A stretch of 64,000 bases of DNA from Afipia sp. GAS231 (GTDB lineage: Bacteria > Pseudomonadota > Alphaproteobacteria > Rhizobiales > Xanthobacteraceae), in NCBI RefSeq assembly GCF_900103365.1, contig NZ_LT629703.1, forward strand, positions 5,194,501 to 5,258,500, read 5' to 3'. Shown piece after piece: positions 52,476 through 61,235 of this stretch. Both the position numbers and the translations under genes were made by a program. The notes under the pieces are model-generated. The model did not search any database, was not told the origin of the DNA, and saw only the letters and a list, made by a program, of their open reading frames with translations. The stretch's first letter is position 1. Every line of letters begins with the position of its first letter.

Positions 52476-53278
52476 ATCGTCGCCTTGAGAAATTCCCGCA
52501 CCGCGCCGATCGATTGGTCTGTCGCCGACGGATTGTATTCGAGATGGTGTCCGAGCAGTTGCATCGGTGTCGTCAAGCCCGGCGCGTCGAAGGCGTGATA
52601 GGCGCCGGGATAGACGATGAGCTTGATCGGAACGCCCTGGTCCTTCTGCCGTGATATGCCCCAGTCGTCGCGGCCGTCTACCATATTGCGGCACTCCACA
52701 GCCAACGTCCAATCGTCGAGCTCGCCGATCAGGACCAGCGTCGGCACCGTCATGTCGCCCTTGAAGCCGAGGCAGTGCGGATAGAAGGCAATGGCGGCGC
52801 GGAATTTGTTAGGCGATGCCTGCTCGACGATGCCGCGCTCGACGGAAGTCAGCGCCTGCCAGGCGCCTTGCGAGAATCCGAGCACGGCGACGCGGCCGGA
52901 ATCGACAAATCGCTGCTGCACCAGATAACCCAGCGCGCGATAGGCATCGAGCGCGAGATCGACCGGCGCGCCGCTGCTGCAGGTGTTCTTCAGGCCGCGC
53001 GGCCCAAAACTGTCGACGGTGAGTGTCACGTAGCCCCAGGCGGCGATCTGCCGGCCCCAGTGCTCATCGAGCTGCCGGGCGCGGCCAGCGCAACCGTGCA
53101 GCAGCACCACGGCAGGAGAGGGGCCGGCGCCCGCCGGCTGCCGCAGGTAGCCCTGCAACGGTTGTAGCCGGGAAAGCGGCGTCTCGAAATCGACGACGCT
53201 GGCCGAGGTCTCGGCCATGGCGGAAGCGCTTCCGGCCAGCAGCGCCGCAACGAAGGCAACCGCTTTGACGAGGTACAT
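52454..53278 (-). CDS. Dienelactone hydrolase family protein (exported)
   Basis: This 274-residue alpha/beta hydrolase has a signal peptide ending near ASAMAET (residue 22), the nucleophile elbow G-F-S-Q-G (Ser136), Asp in IGELDDW and His in YPGAYHAF. Ser instead of the DLH Cys suggests a Ser-type esterase or lactonase. The final residues (ATMTRSGPR) come from reading into the amidohydrolase remnant in a different frame, replacing the native C-terminus (KAQIGGN in the paralogue). It lies about 48 bp downstream of the intact amidohydrolase gene and is likely co-transcribed with it. Confidence 0.88.
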   Translation of the reverse strand: MYLVKAVAFVAALLAGSASAMAETSASVVDFETPLSRLQPLQGYLRQPAGAGPSPAVVLLHGCAGRARQLDEHWGRQIAAWGYVTLTVDSFGPRGLKNTCSSGAPVDLALDAYRALGYLVQQRFVDSGRVAVLGFSQGAWQALTSVERGIVEQASPNKFRAAIAFYPHCLGFKGDMTVPTLVLIGELDDWTLAVECRNMVDGRDDWGISRQKDQGVPIKLIVYPGAYHAFDAPGLTTPMQLLGHHLEYNPSATDQSIGAVREFLKATMTRSGPR

Positions 53279-53326
53279 GACGGACCTCCATCGCGTCGAC
53301 AGCCCCCGTCGATGGCGATGTCTCTA

Positions 53327-54211
53327 TTATATACCCAAAATCCTGCGCGCGTTGGCCTTCATCACCTTGGGCCTGATCTCGTCGCGGATATCGAGCTTGG
53401 CGAAATCGGCCAGCCAGCGGTCCGGTGTGATCACCGGCCAGTCCGAGCCGAACAGCATCTTGTCCTGCAGGATCGAGTTGATGTAGCGGACCAGAATCGG
53501 CGGGAAATATTTCGGCGACCAGCCGGAGAGGTCGATATAGACGTTGGGCTTGTGGGTCGCGACCGACAGCGCCTCTTCCTGCCAGGGGAAGGACGGGTGG
53601 GCGAGAATGATTTTCAGGTCCGGAAAATCCGCCGCGACGTCGTCCATATACATCGGGTTGGAATATTTCAGCCGCATGCCCATGCCGCCGGGCATGCCGC
53701 TTCCCACACCTGTTTGTCCGGTGTGAAACAGCGCGATCGCGCCGCCCTCGTTGATAGCTTCATAGAGCGGGTAGGCCATGCGGTCGTTGGCATAGAAGCC
53801 CTGCATGGTCGGATGGAATTTGAAGCCGCGAACGCCGTATTCCTCGATCAGCTTGCGCGCCTCGCGGACGCCCAATTTGCCCTTGTGCGGATCGATGCTG
53901 ACGAACGGGATCAGGACGTCGAGATGCTCGGAGGCGGCCTCCAGCATTTCGTAATTGTTGTAGCGGCGAAAACCGGTTTCGCGCTCGGCGTCGACCGGGA
54001 AGATCACGGCCGCAATGTTCTTGGAGCGGTAGTAGGCCGCGGTTTCCGGCACGGTCGGCGGATGTTTGTTCGGCGACTTGAAATAGTCGGCCATCTGCGC
54101 CTGGAAATCGTCATAGCCGTCGTCGCCATGCATGCCGCAGGGTTCTTCCGCATGGGTATGGATGTCGATGGCAACGACTTTTTCGATATCGGGCAGTTTG
54201 AGCTTGGGCAT
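53327..54211 (-). CDS. Amidohydrolase family 2 protein
   Basis: This 294-residue TIM-barrel metal enzyme has H-x-H in AIDIHTHAEE near residue 17, KFHPTMQGF, the LAHPSFPWQEEA segment and the late Asp in LFGSDWPVITP. It belongs with ACMSD-like decarboxylases and hydrolases of aromatic or dicarboxylic intermediates. The ATG at 54211 is chosen because the upstream frame runs through the divergent promoter. It heads a minus-strand group with the two DLH genes and is divergent from two MaoC-like genes, suggesting one catabolic pathway (inference). Confidence 0.9.
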   Translation of the reverse strand: MPKLKLPDIEKVVAIDIHTHAEEPCGMHGDDGYDDFQAQMADYFKSPNKHPPTVPETAAYYRSKNIAAVIFPVDAERETGFRRYNNYEMLEAASEHLDVLIPFVSIDPHKGKLGVREARKLIEEYGVRGFKFHPTMQGFYANDRMAYPLYEAINEGGAIALFHTGQTGVGSGMPGGMGMRLKYSNPMYMDDVAADFPDLKIILAHPSFPWQEEALSVATHKPNVYIDLSGWSPKYFPPILVRYINSILQDKMLFGSDWPVITPDRWLADFAKLDIRDEIRPKVMKANARRILGI

Positions 54212-54318
54212 TTTAAGGGTTCCCGGCGGCTTGATTTTTGGGTCTGGAAAATTGATTATACTATATAACAAATTCCGCAAGGCGGCAGAAGCAAAACGCT
54301 GAAAACAGGGAGTGCGGC

Positions 54319-54807
54319 ATGGCCCAGAGCGAGCCTCAATCGGAGGCCTTCGAGACCGATTTCTGGAAAGACGCCAATCTGCGCAAGGCGTGGGACGACA
54401 TCGTGCCCGGCGCGCCGCGCAAGACCTTGCCCTACACGCTGACCAAGGAAGCGATCGAGCTGTACTGCAAATCGGTCGGCGAGGATCATCCGATCTATTT
54501 CGACGAGGCGTATGCGAAGACCACGCGCTATGGCGGGCTGATCGCGCCGCCCTCGATCCATATCCTCCTGATGTTCTCCTGCACGCCGGCGGATGACTGG
54601 ATGCGCTCACCGGGCACCGTCAATGCCGGGCAGTCCTGGAGCTACAACATTGCGGCGCGTCCCAACGACGTGATCCGGCTCGAGGCCCGCGCGCTCGACA
54701 AGTTCATCAAGCGCGAGCGGCTGTTCGTGGTGCACGACAACGTCTTTTTCAACCAGCGTAATGAAGTGATCTGTTCCGGCCGCGGCTGGACGATCCGGCC
54801 GGTTTAG
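54319..54807 (+). CDS. MaoC-like (FAS1-type dehydratase) hot-dog protein
   Basis: This 162-residue single hot-dog-fold protein of the MaoC/N-terminal hydratase type includes YTLTKEAIELYCKSVGEDHP, then IYFDEAYAKTTRYGGLIAPP. The segment with D-H-P-I-Y occupies the place of the usual D-x-N-P-x-H catalytic motif but lacks the exact pattern, so it may be the non-catalytic half of a heterodimer. Ten bp separate it from the next MaoC gene, which has the canonical motif. Confidence 0.87.
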   Translation: MAQSEPQSEAFETDFWKDANLRKAWDDIVPGAPRKTLPYTLTKEAIELYCKSVGEDHPIYFDEAYAKTTRYGGLIAPPSIHILLMFSCTPADDWMRSPGTVNAGQSWSYNIAARPNDVIRLEARALDKFIKRERLFVVHDNVFFNQRNEVICSGRGWTIRPV

Positions 54808-54817
54808 GGAGGGCGCG

Positions 54818-55255
54818 ATGACCACCACGTTCGAAAATCTCACTGCCGGCGATGCCATCGATGGACCGCAGTTCGCGGTCAGCAGAGAATCCATCCGGCT
54901 GTTTTGCGACGCCTCGCTCGACTACAACCCGCTGCATCTCGACGACGACTACATGAAGGGCAGCTTCGGCAAGACCAATTTCGGCGGCATCATCATGCAC
55001 GGGATGAACAATTTCGGGCTGATTTCCCGCATGATCACCGACTGGGCCTATCCGCTCGGCGCCGTCCATCGCCGGCTGGAAACAAGATGGGTCAAGCCGG
55101 TGCGGCCCGGCGACACCATCCAGCCTACCGGGATCGTCAAGTCGAAGCAGGTCACCAAGAGTTCGCGCTGGGTCCTGATCGACGTCATGGTGCGCAACCA
55201 GGCCGGCGACAAGGTCGCGACCGGCGAGGCCATGGTGGAATTTCCGAACGACTGA
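54818..55255 (+). CDS. MaoC family dehydratase
   Basis: This 145-residue (R)-specific enoyl-CoA hydratase-like hot-dog protein has the catalytic motif DYNPLHLDDDY at about residues 35-45 (Asp and His), followed by GIIMHGMNNFGLISRM. It probably hydrates or dehydrates an acyl-CoA. The tight pairing with the previous gene suggests a two-subunit hydratase. A short 6-bp hairpin (55261-55278) follows the stop but lacks a T-run. Confidence 0.9.
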   Translation: MTTTFENLTAGDAIDGPQFAVSRESIRLFCDASLDYNPLHLDDDYMKGSFGKTNFGGIIMHGMNNFGLISRMITDWAYPLGAVHRRLETRWVKPVRPGDTIQPTGIVKSKQVTKSSRWVLIDVMVRNQAGDKVATGEAMVEFPND

Positions 55256-55415
55256 TCCGAGAGGGTCATGACACCCTCGATCGCCAGTCCGCGCGATCAC
55301 GAACTCGCGCGTTTGCGATTTCCCGCTTTAGTTGTGAAGTAGTTCATAGTGTTGTCTTGAGCGTGGTATCAGCATGCGGCCCGGGGGACGAGTTCACAGC
55401 CAAGAGGTAAGGACC

Positions 55416-55832
55416 ATGGCCAATCAACCCAATCTGTACCAGCTCTCCGGCGGCGGAATTCACATCACCTACTCGACGAGCGGCATCGCCGGACAACCGC
55501 ATTTCACCTACCAGGATGCGCTTCAGGTCAAGAATTTCGCCGGCAACCAGATCACGACGCTGCAAACCAGCATCGGCATGCTGGTGACGGTCACGATCCA
55601 CATGACCGTCGACTCCGGTTCGACGACGTTCAGCGTGCTGCTGCCGAACGTCAACCTGCCGGATGGGCTGTTCGGCTCCGCGAATATCACCGCCGAGGGC
55701 ATCACGACCGTGCACCGGTTCTCGATCTTCCATATCCAGGGTCAGACGGAGTTCTACACCGCGGTGCCGATGCAGGGCACGGCGATGCACGTGCTGTTCG
55801 AGGCCGCAACCGCCACCTCAAAGGTGGCTTGA
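55416..55832 (+). CDS. Hypothetical beta-rich protein
   Basis: I do not recognise this 138-residue protein. It lacks a signal peptide, membrane helices and cysteines, and its alternating hydrophobic pattern (GIHITYSTSG, VTVTIHMTVDSGSTTFSVLL, TEFYTAVPMQGTAM) predicts an all-beta fold. ATG 55416 is chosen for the TAAGGA site upstream. It stands alone between the MaoC pair and the convergent desaturase gene. Confidence 0.7.
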   Translation: MANQPNLYQLSGGGIHITYSTSGIAGQPHFTYQDALQVKNFAGNQITTLQTSIGMLVTVTIHMTVDSGSTTFSVLLPNVNLPDGLFGSANITAEGITTVHRFSIFHIQGQTEFYTAVPMQGTAMHVLFEAATATSKVA

Positions 55833-55950
55833 GGCCTCGTCGGGCGTCGTGCCGCTGCGCGACGCCCGCGCCGCTTGGCTGTCCCGGCGCGATATCCCCT
55901 TGCGGGTCTACTTTGCATGGGGTTGTTTTCGATATTTTGGTCGGGACCCT

Positions 55951-56991
55951 CTACTCGGCCGGAACGCCCATCGTTCCGCGTGTCGTCAGCCGGCTGCCCT
56001 TGGGCCGTCCGGGGAGAAGCGCGTTCGGCGCCACCACGTCGGTGGCAAGCCCGATACGCGCCAGAAAGCGGATGGTGAGCCAGGTGTTGTCGATTTCCCA
56101 CCAGCGATGACCATGGCGCGCCGAGCGCGGGTCGGCGTGGTGGTTGTTGTGCCAGCCCTCGCCGTTGGAGATCAGGCCGACGATGAGATTGTTGCGGCTG
56201 TCCTCGTCGGTCTCGTAGTTCCGGTAGCCCCACACGTGGGTCACGGAATTGATCGCCCAGGTAATATGCCAAACCAGAACCGTACGGACGAACACGCCGA
56301 ACAGCAGAATGCTGAGGCCAGTCTGCGCCGCATCACCCGCGGTTTGTCCCGATAGCCACGCGGTGGCGAAGCCCAGGGCGAAGAACAACGGCATCTGCAG
56401 CAGGTTGATCCAGACCAATCCGTTATGGCGCTCGAGCGCGACGTAGAAGCGGTCGCGCAGGATGTCCTTGGCATAGCGCTCGTAGATTCCGAGCCGTGAC
56501 AGTTCGGGCTGGTGGACCAGGAGCCAGCCGACGTGACTCCAGAAGAAACTCGCCAGCGGCGTATGCGGATCCGGCTGTTCGTCGGCGAATTGATGGTGAC
56601 GGCGGTGGATCGCCACCCAACGCGCCGGCGTTTCCTGCAGGCACGACATCGCGATCACGACCATCGTGTGTTCCAGCCATTTCGGACAGTTCAGGCCGCG
56701 ATGGGTCAGGAGCCGGTGGTAGCAAAGGTTGATGCCGAACAGCCCGCACAGATGCGTGCCGGCGACGGCGAGGACGAGACCGCTCCAGGCAAAATAACCG
56801 GGCAGGAAGGCCAGCAATGCCAGCACATGATAGGCGCCGATCACGACGATGTAGGGCCAGTTGAGCTGAAACGGCCGCACGCCCGCCGGCAGCGGTAGCC
56901 GGGAGTTCGTCAGGGAGCAGGGCAGGGATGGGGAAAGGCCGGTGGGATCAAGTACTGCAGCTTTTGCGATCGGCCGGGGAGCGGTCGTCAT
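55951..56991 (-). CDS. Acyl-CoA/fatty acid delta-9-type desaturase
   Basis: This 346-residue membrane-bound di-iron desaturase has all three histidine boxes: HRLLTH (H-x4-H), HRRHH (H-x2-HH) and HNNHH, between four hydrophobic segments. It introduces a cis double bond into fatty acyl chains at the inner membrane. The ATG at 56991 is preferred, with a TTG 12 codons upstream as the alternative. It converges on the hypothetical beta-rich gene and is divergent from rpmJ. Confidence 0.92.
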   Translation of the reverse strand: MTTAPRPIAKAAVLDPTGLSPSLPCSLTNSRLPLPAGVRPFQLNWPYIVVIGAYHVLALLAFLPGYFAWSGLVLAVAGTHLCGLFGINLCYHRLLTHRGLNCPKWLEHTMVVIAMSCLQETPARWVAIHRRHHQFADEQPDPHTPLASFFWSHVGWLLVHQPELSRLGIYERYAKDILRDRFYVALERHNGLVWINLLQMPLFFALGFATAWLSGQTAGDAAQTGLSILLFGVFVRTVLVWHITWAINSVTHVWGYRNYETDEDSRNNLIVGLISNGEGWHNNHHADPRSARHGHRWWEIDNTWLTIRFLARIGLATDVVAPNALLPGRPKGSRLTTRGTMGVPAE

Positions 56992-57187
56992 TCCGGGATG
57001 GGTCCATTTCGTGGGAGGTCTGGCCAACGCGTTGCGGGCCCCTGATTCCTCATAGACTTAGACGGTTCGAAGCGGCTTCGGGGTTCAAAATCTGAGGCTA
57101 ATTGACGCTTTCTTTTGACAAAAATCGCTGGAAAATCAGTTCCATAGCGGAACCGCAGAGCGGATGAAGGCACACGCGCAGGGTTGA

Positions 57188-57217
57188 TTGACATCCAGCC
57201 CCGCGATGGCTTAGAAA
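57188..57217 (+). promoter_or_regulatory. Candidate promoter of rpmJ
   Basis: TTGACA, an 18-bp spacer and TAGAAA lie about 110 bp ahead of the L36 gene. The -35 is perfect and the -10 matches at four of six positions. The rest of the 337-bp region between the desaturase and rpmJ shows no gene. Confidence 0.5.
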
Positions 57218-57328
57218 CCGCGCATCCCGGGCGGATCGCCGCTGGCGGGGTTAATCCCATTTGCCACACTCGGGCAGGTATTCAGGTTCGGCCTTCAACA
57301 CGGCCTTTCGAAGCATCAGGATTGTCCC

Positions 57329-57454
57329 ATGAAGGTCCGTAACTCGTTGAAATCGCTGCGCGGCCGCCACCGCAACAACCGTCTGGTCCGCCGCAAGGGC
57401 CGGGTTTACGTGATCAACAAGGTGCAGCGCCGCTTCAAGGCCCGCCAGGGTTAA
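57329..57454 (+). CDS. rpmJ: 50S ribosomal protein L36 (zinc-independent type)
   Basis: This 41-residue basic protein starts [20 protein letters not shown] and ends [11 protein letters not shown]. Its length, charge and the [12 protein letters not shown] core identify L36. The zinc-binding C-x-x-C/C-x4-H residues of canonical L36 are replaced (no cysteines), so it is the zinc-free form that functions under zinc limitation or as the only L36 in Bradyrhizobiaceae. A good promoter candidate lies upstream. Confidence 0.95.
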   Translation: MKVRNSLKSLRGRHRNNRLVRRKGRVYVINKVQRRFKARQG

Positions 57455-57547
57455 GCCCCGGCCGATTGCCTCCGCGCGCCCCTCCTTTCACAGGTCTTTG
57501 ACGACGCGCTGCTTTGCAGCGCGATTTTGCACGTCTAGACTTGGCTC

Positions 57548-58207
57548 ATGGCTTTGAGATTCCCGGACTGCCGGATTGCGATACTAGCCGCTGTTCTGAC
57601 AGCCGTGCCGCTGACGGCTTTTGCCCAAAGCGATTCTCCAAGCGATCCGCGGGTTATCCCCCCGCCGAAAAGCCAGAAGAAACTGCCGGAAGCTCCGAGC
57701 AAGTTGCCCAGGGTCGGCGCCGATCGCAGCCGCGGACTGGATTTCCTGTTCGGTGCGCTGAAGGCCGCGCCCGACGAAGCCAGCGCCAAGCATGTCGAAG
57801 CGCGGATCTGGGCGATGTGGATGCAGACCCCGAGCGACACCGCGGCATTGCTGATGCTGCGCGCCAAGGCCGCGATGGACGCGCAGCAGATGGATGTCGC
57901 GCTCAAGCTCTTGGATTCCGTGGTCAAGCTGCGCCCCGATTACGTCGAGGCCTGGAACCGGCGCGCGACGCTGTTCTATCTGAAGAACGACTATGCGCAT
58001 TCGCTCGAGGACATCCGCGAGGTGCTGATTCGCGAACCCCGCCATTTCGGCGCGCTGGCCGGCCTCGGCATGATCATGCAGGACATCGGCGACGAGAAGC
58101 GCGCGCTTGACGCGTTCCGCAAGGCGCTCACCGTCAACCCGCACCTTGAGAAGGTGCCGGAACTGGTCAAGACGCTGACCGAAAAGGTCGAAGGCCGCGA
58201 TATCTGA
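57548..58207 (+). CDS. Exported TPR-repeat protein
   Basis: This 219-residue protein has a signal peptide ending AFAQS (residue 27), a Pro-rich linker and three tetratricopeptide-like repeats from about residue 98 (AALLMLRAKAAMDAQQMDVA, AWNRRATLFYLKNDYAHS, ALAGLGMIMQDIGDEKRA). It probably mediates protein-protein contacts in the periplasm, and no partner is evident. It is followed by a hairpin repeat that may terminate transcription. Confidence 0.87.
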   Translation: MALRFPDCRIAILAAVLTAVPLTAFAQSDSPSDPRVIPPPKSQKKLPEAPSKLPRVGADRSRGLDFLFGALKAAPDEASAKHVEARIWAMWMQTPSDTAALLMLRAKAAMDAQQMDVALKLLDSVVKLRPDYVEAWNRRATLFYLKNDYAHSLEDIREVLIREPRHFGALAGLGMIMQDIGDEKRALDAFRKALTVNPHLEKVPELVKTLTEKVEGRDI

Positions 58208-58211
58208 TTCC

Positions 58212-58260
58212 GGGCATGATCCGGAAAAGTGGGTACCGGTTTTCCGATAAGATCATGCCC
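58212..58260. repeat. Palindromic hairpin repeat after the TPR gene
   Basis: GGGCATGAT and ATCATGCCC flank an inner CGGAAAA/TTTTCCG pair. This is the type of hairpin repeat often found downstream of Bradyrhizobium genes (recollection) and may act as a terminator. Confidence 0.75.
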
Positions 58261-58395
58261 AATTAGAGAGAGCCGGGTTAACCTAAATCCCGGGCAGCCT
58301 TCGGGGCGCGGGAACACAGGCCGCCAACGCGCTATTATCCAGCGTCACAGCGTCGTTTTTCAGCGTGTTTTTCTCAGCGTCCTGGGAGCGTAGCC

Positions 58396-58668
58396 ATGAA
58401 GTCATTGCTGCTGGCCGGCGCGAGTTTGATCGCGGCCGGAAACATTGCCTTCGCGCAAGGCTATTGGGTGACCGGCAACCGCGCGAGCGGCAAATGCGAG
58501 ATCGTCACCAGTAATCCGGTCGTCGACAGCCAGGTCGGCGGCAACGTCACGTTTGGAAGCGGACCCTACCGGTCGAACGACGACGCCAAGCTGGCGCGCT
58601 CGACGATACGCGAATGCCCGCCGGAACCGCCGGAGCAGGCGAAGGACCCGAACAAAGCGGACGACTGA
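58396..58668 (+). CDS. Small exported hypothetical protein
   Basis: This 90-residue protein has a clear signal peptide ending AFAQG (residue 22). The mature 68 residues contain two cysteines (KCEIV and RECPPEPP), likely disulphide-bonded, and end in a Pro/Asp/Lys-rich tail. The family is not recognised. It converges on the next small gene. Confidence 0.72.
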   Translation: MKSLLLAGASLIAAGNIAFAQGYWVTGNRASGKCEIVTSNPVVDSQVGGNVTFGSGPYRSNDDAKLARSTIRECPPEPPEQAKDPNKADD

Positions 58669-58692
58669 CGATTGAAACCTGAAGCCTGAAGG

Positions 58693-58872
58693 TCAGTGTA
58701 CGGCGTTGCTGCCGCGGGCCATTCCGTCGAGCCCGACGGCTGCGTAGAACTCCGCCAGTTCCGCCTCGAGCCGCTCATTGACCAGCAACAGCGCCTTCAG
58801 CGCACCGCGAATGTCGCCGTTGCAGTTTGCCACGATCTGGTCGATGGCCGCTTCGCTTGCATTCGAAATCAT
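58693..58872 (-). CDS. Small hypothetical helical protein, 59 aa
   Basis: This short frame encodes an amphipathic helical protein (AIDQIVANCNGDIRGALKAL, then VNERLEAELAEFY). ATG 58872 is preferred over a longer frame whose N-terminus looks non-coding. Heptad-like spacing suggests a small coiled coil or dimer. Function is unknown. Confidence 0.6.
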   Translation of the reverse strand: MISNASEAAIDQIVANCNGDIRGALKALLLVNERLEAELAEFYAAVGLDGMARGSNAVH

Positions 58873-59105
58873 GGCAGTTCTCCGATTGTACTCTGGAACA
58901 AATTTTCGGCCGCCGCCGCTGTTCCTGTGGAAGTTGGGTACAGTCTCGGGCGTCGGCACCCATCAGGCGCGCCGACACATGGCGAAAGTGTCGACGCATT
59001 CGTATAAAGTGGCGATGACGGCTGGATGACCCCGTTATCCACAGGGCGGGCGTCCTGTGGATAACCGTTCCGAAACCCCGCGCGGGCCGCGGCCGTAGCT
59101 CATTG

Positions 59106-60101
59106 GTGCGAAAGATCATTCAGGCATTTTCCATGGCGGCGTTGATTGTGGCGGCTGCGCTCGTGATTCTGGCGCTGGTCACGCAGGCTGGCGTGCTGTT
59201 GGTGCAGCGGGCGCATCCCGCGCCAGGCGTCATGGTCGAGGTTGCCGGCGCCAGCCTTCACATCGTCGAACTCGGCCCGCGCGATGCGGCCGGTCCAGCG
59301 ATCGTGATGCTGCATGGTGCCAGCTCCAATCTCGAAGCGATGCGGCGGCCGCTCGGCGACGGTCTGGCGAAAAGTCACCGCGTGATCCTGATCGACCGTC
59401 CCGGGCACGGCTGGAGCACCCGTGAGCGGCTGGGAGACTCGACGCCGGAAATCCAGGGCCGGATGATCGCGGAGGCGTTGACCAGGCTTGGCGTCACCAG
59501 GGCGATCCTCGTGGTGCATTCCTGGGCCGGTGTGCTGGGCGCGCGGATGGCGCTGGATTATCCGCAAGCGGTGGCGGGCCTCGTGATGCTGGCGCCGGTA
59601 GCCTATCCGTGGCCCGGCGGCGTCGGACGCTACAACAAGATCGTGGCCATGCCGGTGATCGGGCAGCTTTTGGCCTACACCATCACGCTGCCGCTCGGTG
59701 TCCTCCTGGCCGAGCCCGGCGCGCGCGGCGTGTTTTTCCCGCAGGCGATGCCGGACGGCTATGTCAGCGATACCGCGACGATGTTGCTGCTGCGGCCGCG
59801 CGAATTTCTCGCCAATGCGCACGACCTGGCGACGCTGAAGGCGGCCGTTGCCGAACAGGCGCCGCGCTATGCCGAGATCAAGGCGCCGGTCACGATCATT
59901 TCCGGCGATGGCACCGACAAGACAGTCTCGACCCGTATTCATTCGCAGCCGCTGGCGGCCACGGCACCGAATGCGAAATTGATCGTGCTGCCCGGCGTCG
60001 GCCACATGGTGCAGAACGCCGCGCCCGATCGCGTGATGGCCGAGATCGAGGCGATGATCGGCAGAACCATGCCGAGCGCAGGGGCGACGGCGGCGAACTA
60101 G
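59106..60101 (+). CDS. Alpha/beta hydrolase, membrane-anchored
   Basis: This protein of about 331 residues has an N-terminal membrane helix or uncleaved signal (residues about 12-33) and an alpha/beta-hydrolase domain. The oxyanion region is VMLHGASSN, the nucleophile Ser is in VVHSWAG (H-S-W-A-G elbow), and His is in LPGVGHMVQ near the end. RPGHGWS is a typical loop. It may be a lipase, esterase or haloperoxidase-like enzyme of unknown substrate. GTG at 59106 and TTG at 59103 are adjacent possible starts. Confidence 0.9.
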   Translation: MRKIIQAFSMAALIVAAALVILALVTQAGVLLVQRAHPAPGVMVEVAGASLHIVELGPRDAAGPAIVMLHGASSNLEAMRRPLGDGLAKSHRVILIDRPGHGWSTRERLGDSTPEIQGRMIAEALTRLGVTRAILVVHSWAGVLGARMALDYPQAVAGLVMLAPVAYPWPGGVGRYNKIVAMPVIGQLLAYTITLPLGVLLAEPGARGVFFPQAMPDGYVSDTATMLLLRPREFLANAHDLATLKAAVAEQAPRYAEIKAPVTIISGDGTDKTVSTRIHSQPLAATAPNAKLIVLPGVGHMVQNAAPDRVMAEIEAMIGRTMPSAGATAAN

Positions 60102-60216
60102 GTCAGCGCAGGATAGGGCCTCGCCGCGCCGGAAAGTGTGCTTTCAACGCCACGGACTTCCTTCCGGACTCCCATTATCCTGTGCGGGAAAATGGCAGAC
60201 GCGAAGTAGTCGATCG

Positions 60217-61125
60217 ATGCCCATGACCGCCGCCGACATCCTGGCACATCCGGCGCTCGAACGATGCGTTCGGAGCCAGGCGCAATCGTTACTGTCGATT
60301 CAGGGCACGAGCCCAAGGATTGCCTCGCTGTTTGCCACCCAGCAGCGCTGGCTGATGGCGCATGCGGCGTTGGCGCAGTATTTTCGCAATGAGGCCGACA
60401 ACCCGGGCGCGGGGTTGCTGGCCGAGCGCTTCCTCGAACGCGTCGAGCGCCATGACCTCGCGAGCCGCAACACGGCGTCGGCCTTTCTCACGGAAATGCA
60501 CAAATACGAAATGGTTCGTTTCGTCGCGGGCAGCGAGGGCAGGCGCCACCCACCGTTCGAGCCCGCACCGGCGGTTTTGATGGCCCTGTTCCACTGGCAC
60601 GCGCTGCATCTTGCGACCCTTGATGGACTGGACGACGGCGGCAGGGTGGTGGCGTTCCACGCGCGGCCGGCCTTGCTCGGCGCGATCCAGCCTTTGATCG
60701 CCGACGGCCTGATCGGCTCGGGCGACATTCGCAAGCCGCCCAAGACCTTCGAACTGTTCACCTGGATCGACGAAGGCGGCCTGGTGATGGACCGCCTGAT
60801 CGTCGGTTGCCGACAGGACGCCGCCGGCGACGAGCGGATTACGACCGACGTGACGTCGATTTCCGAACTGGCGCGGCATCTCAATCTGTCGCGGACCCAT
60901 CTCGGTCGGAAATTTTCCGAAGCCGAGGCGTTCGGAAGCCTGGGCTGGTCGGGCGCGCGGGGCAGATCGCCGCTGTGGGTGTCGGCGGGCTTTCGCCGCG
61001 AATATCATGCGGCGCAGGCCGTGAAGCTTGCGATCATCGATGCCGCTTTCGAAGCTTGCGTCGTGCCAGCCGAGGGCGGACGAAATCCGCTTCCGCAGTC
61101 TTCCATCCTGGCGGGATCGGCGTAG
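60217..61125 (+). CDS. Regulator-like protein with C-terminal HTH
   Basis: This 302-residue protein is of uncertain family. An N-terminal helical domain (for example ERVERHDLASRNTASAFLTE) precedes a likely helix-turn-helix near residues 205-235 (SISELARHLNLSRTHLGRKF), which resembles an AraC-type or MarR-type recognition region. No signal peptide is seen. ATG 60217 is chosen, and the longer frame from 60136 looks non-coding. It is probably a transcriptional regulator of unknown target. Confidence 0.7.
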   Translation: MPMTAADILAHPALERCVRSQAQSLLSIQGTSPRIASLFATQQRWLMAHAALAQYFRNEADNPGAGLLAERFLERVERHDLASRNTASAFLTEMHKYEMVRFVAGSEGRRHPPFEPAPAVLMALFHWHALHLATLDGLDDGGRVVAFHARPALLGAIQPLIADGLIGSGDIRKPPKTFELFTWIDEGGLVMDRLIVGCRQDAAGDERITTDVTSISELARHLNLSRTHLGRKFSEAEAFGSLGWSGARGRSPLWVSAGFRREYHAAQAVKLAIIDAAFEACVVPAEGGRNPLPQSSILAGSA

Positions 61126-61235
61126 CCTGTCGGTTGCGCTACCGCGACTGTTGCGGGATTCCGCTGCTCGTTCCGCCCGGCTGCGACCGCGTGATAGATT
61201 GCGTTTACGGGCAGCCGACCGCGAGGGAGAGCGCC

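Noticed and set aside
55261..55278. Terminator after the second MaoC gene
   Set aside because: There is a 6-bp hairpin without a T-run, too weak to call.
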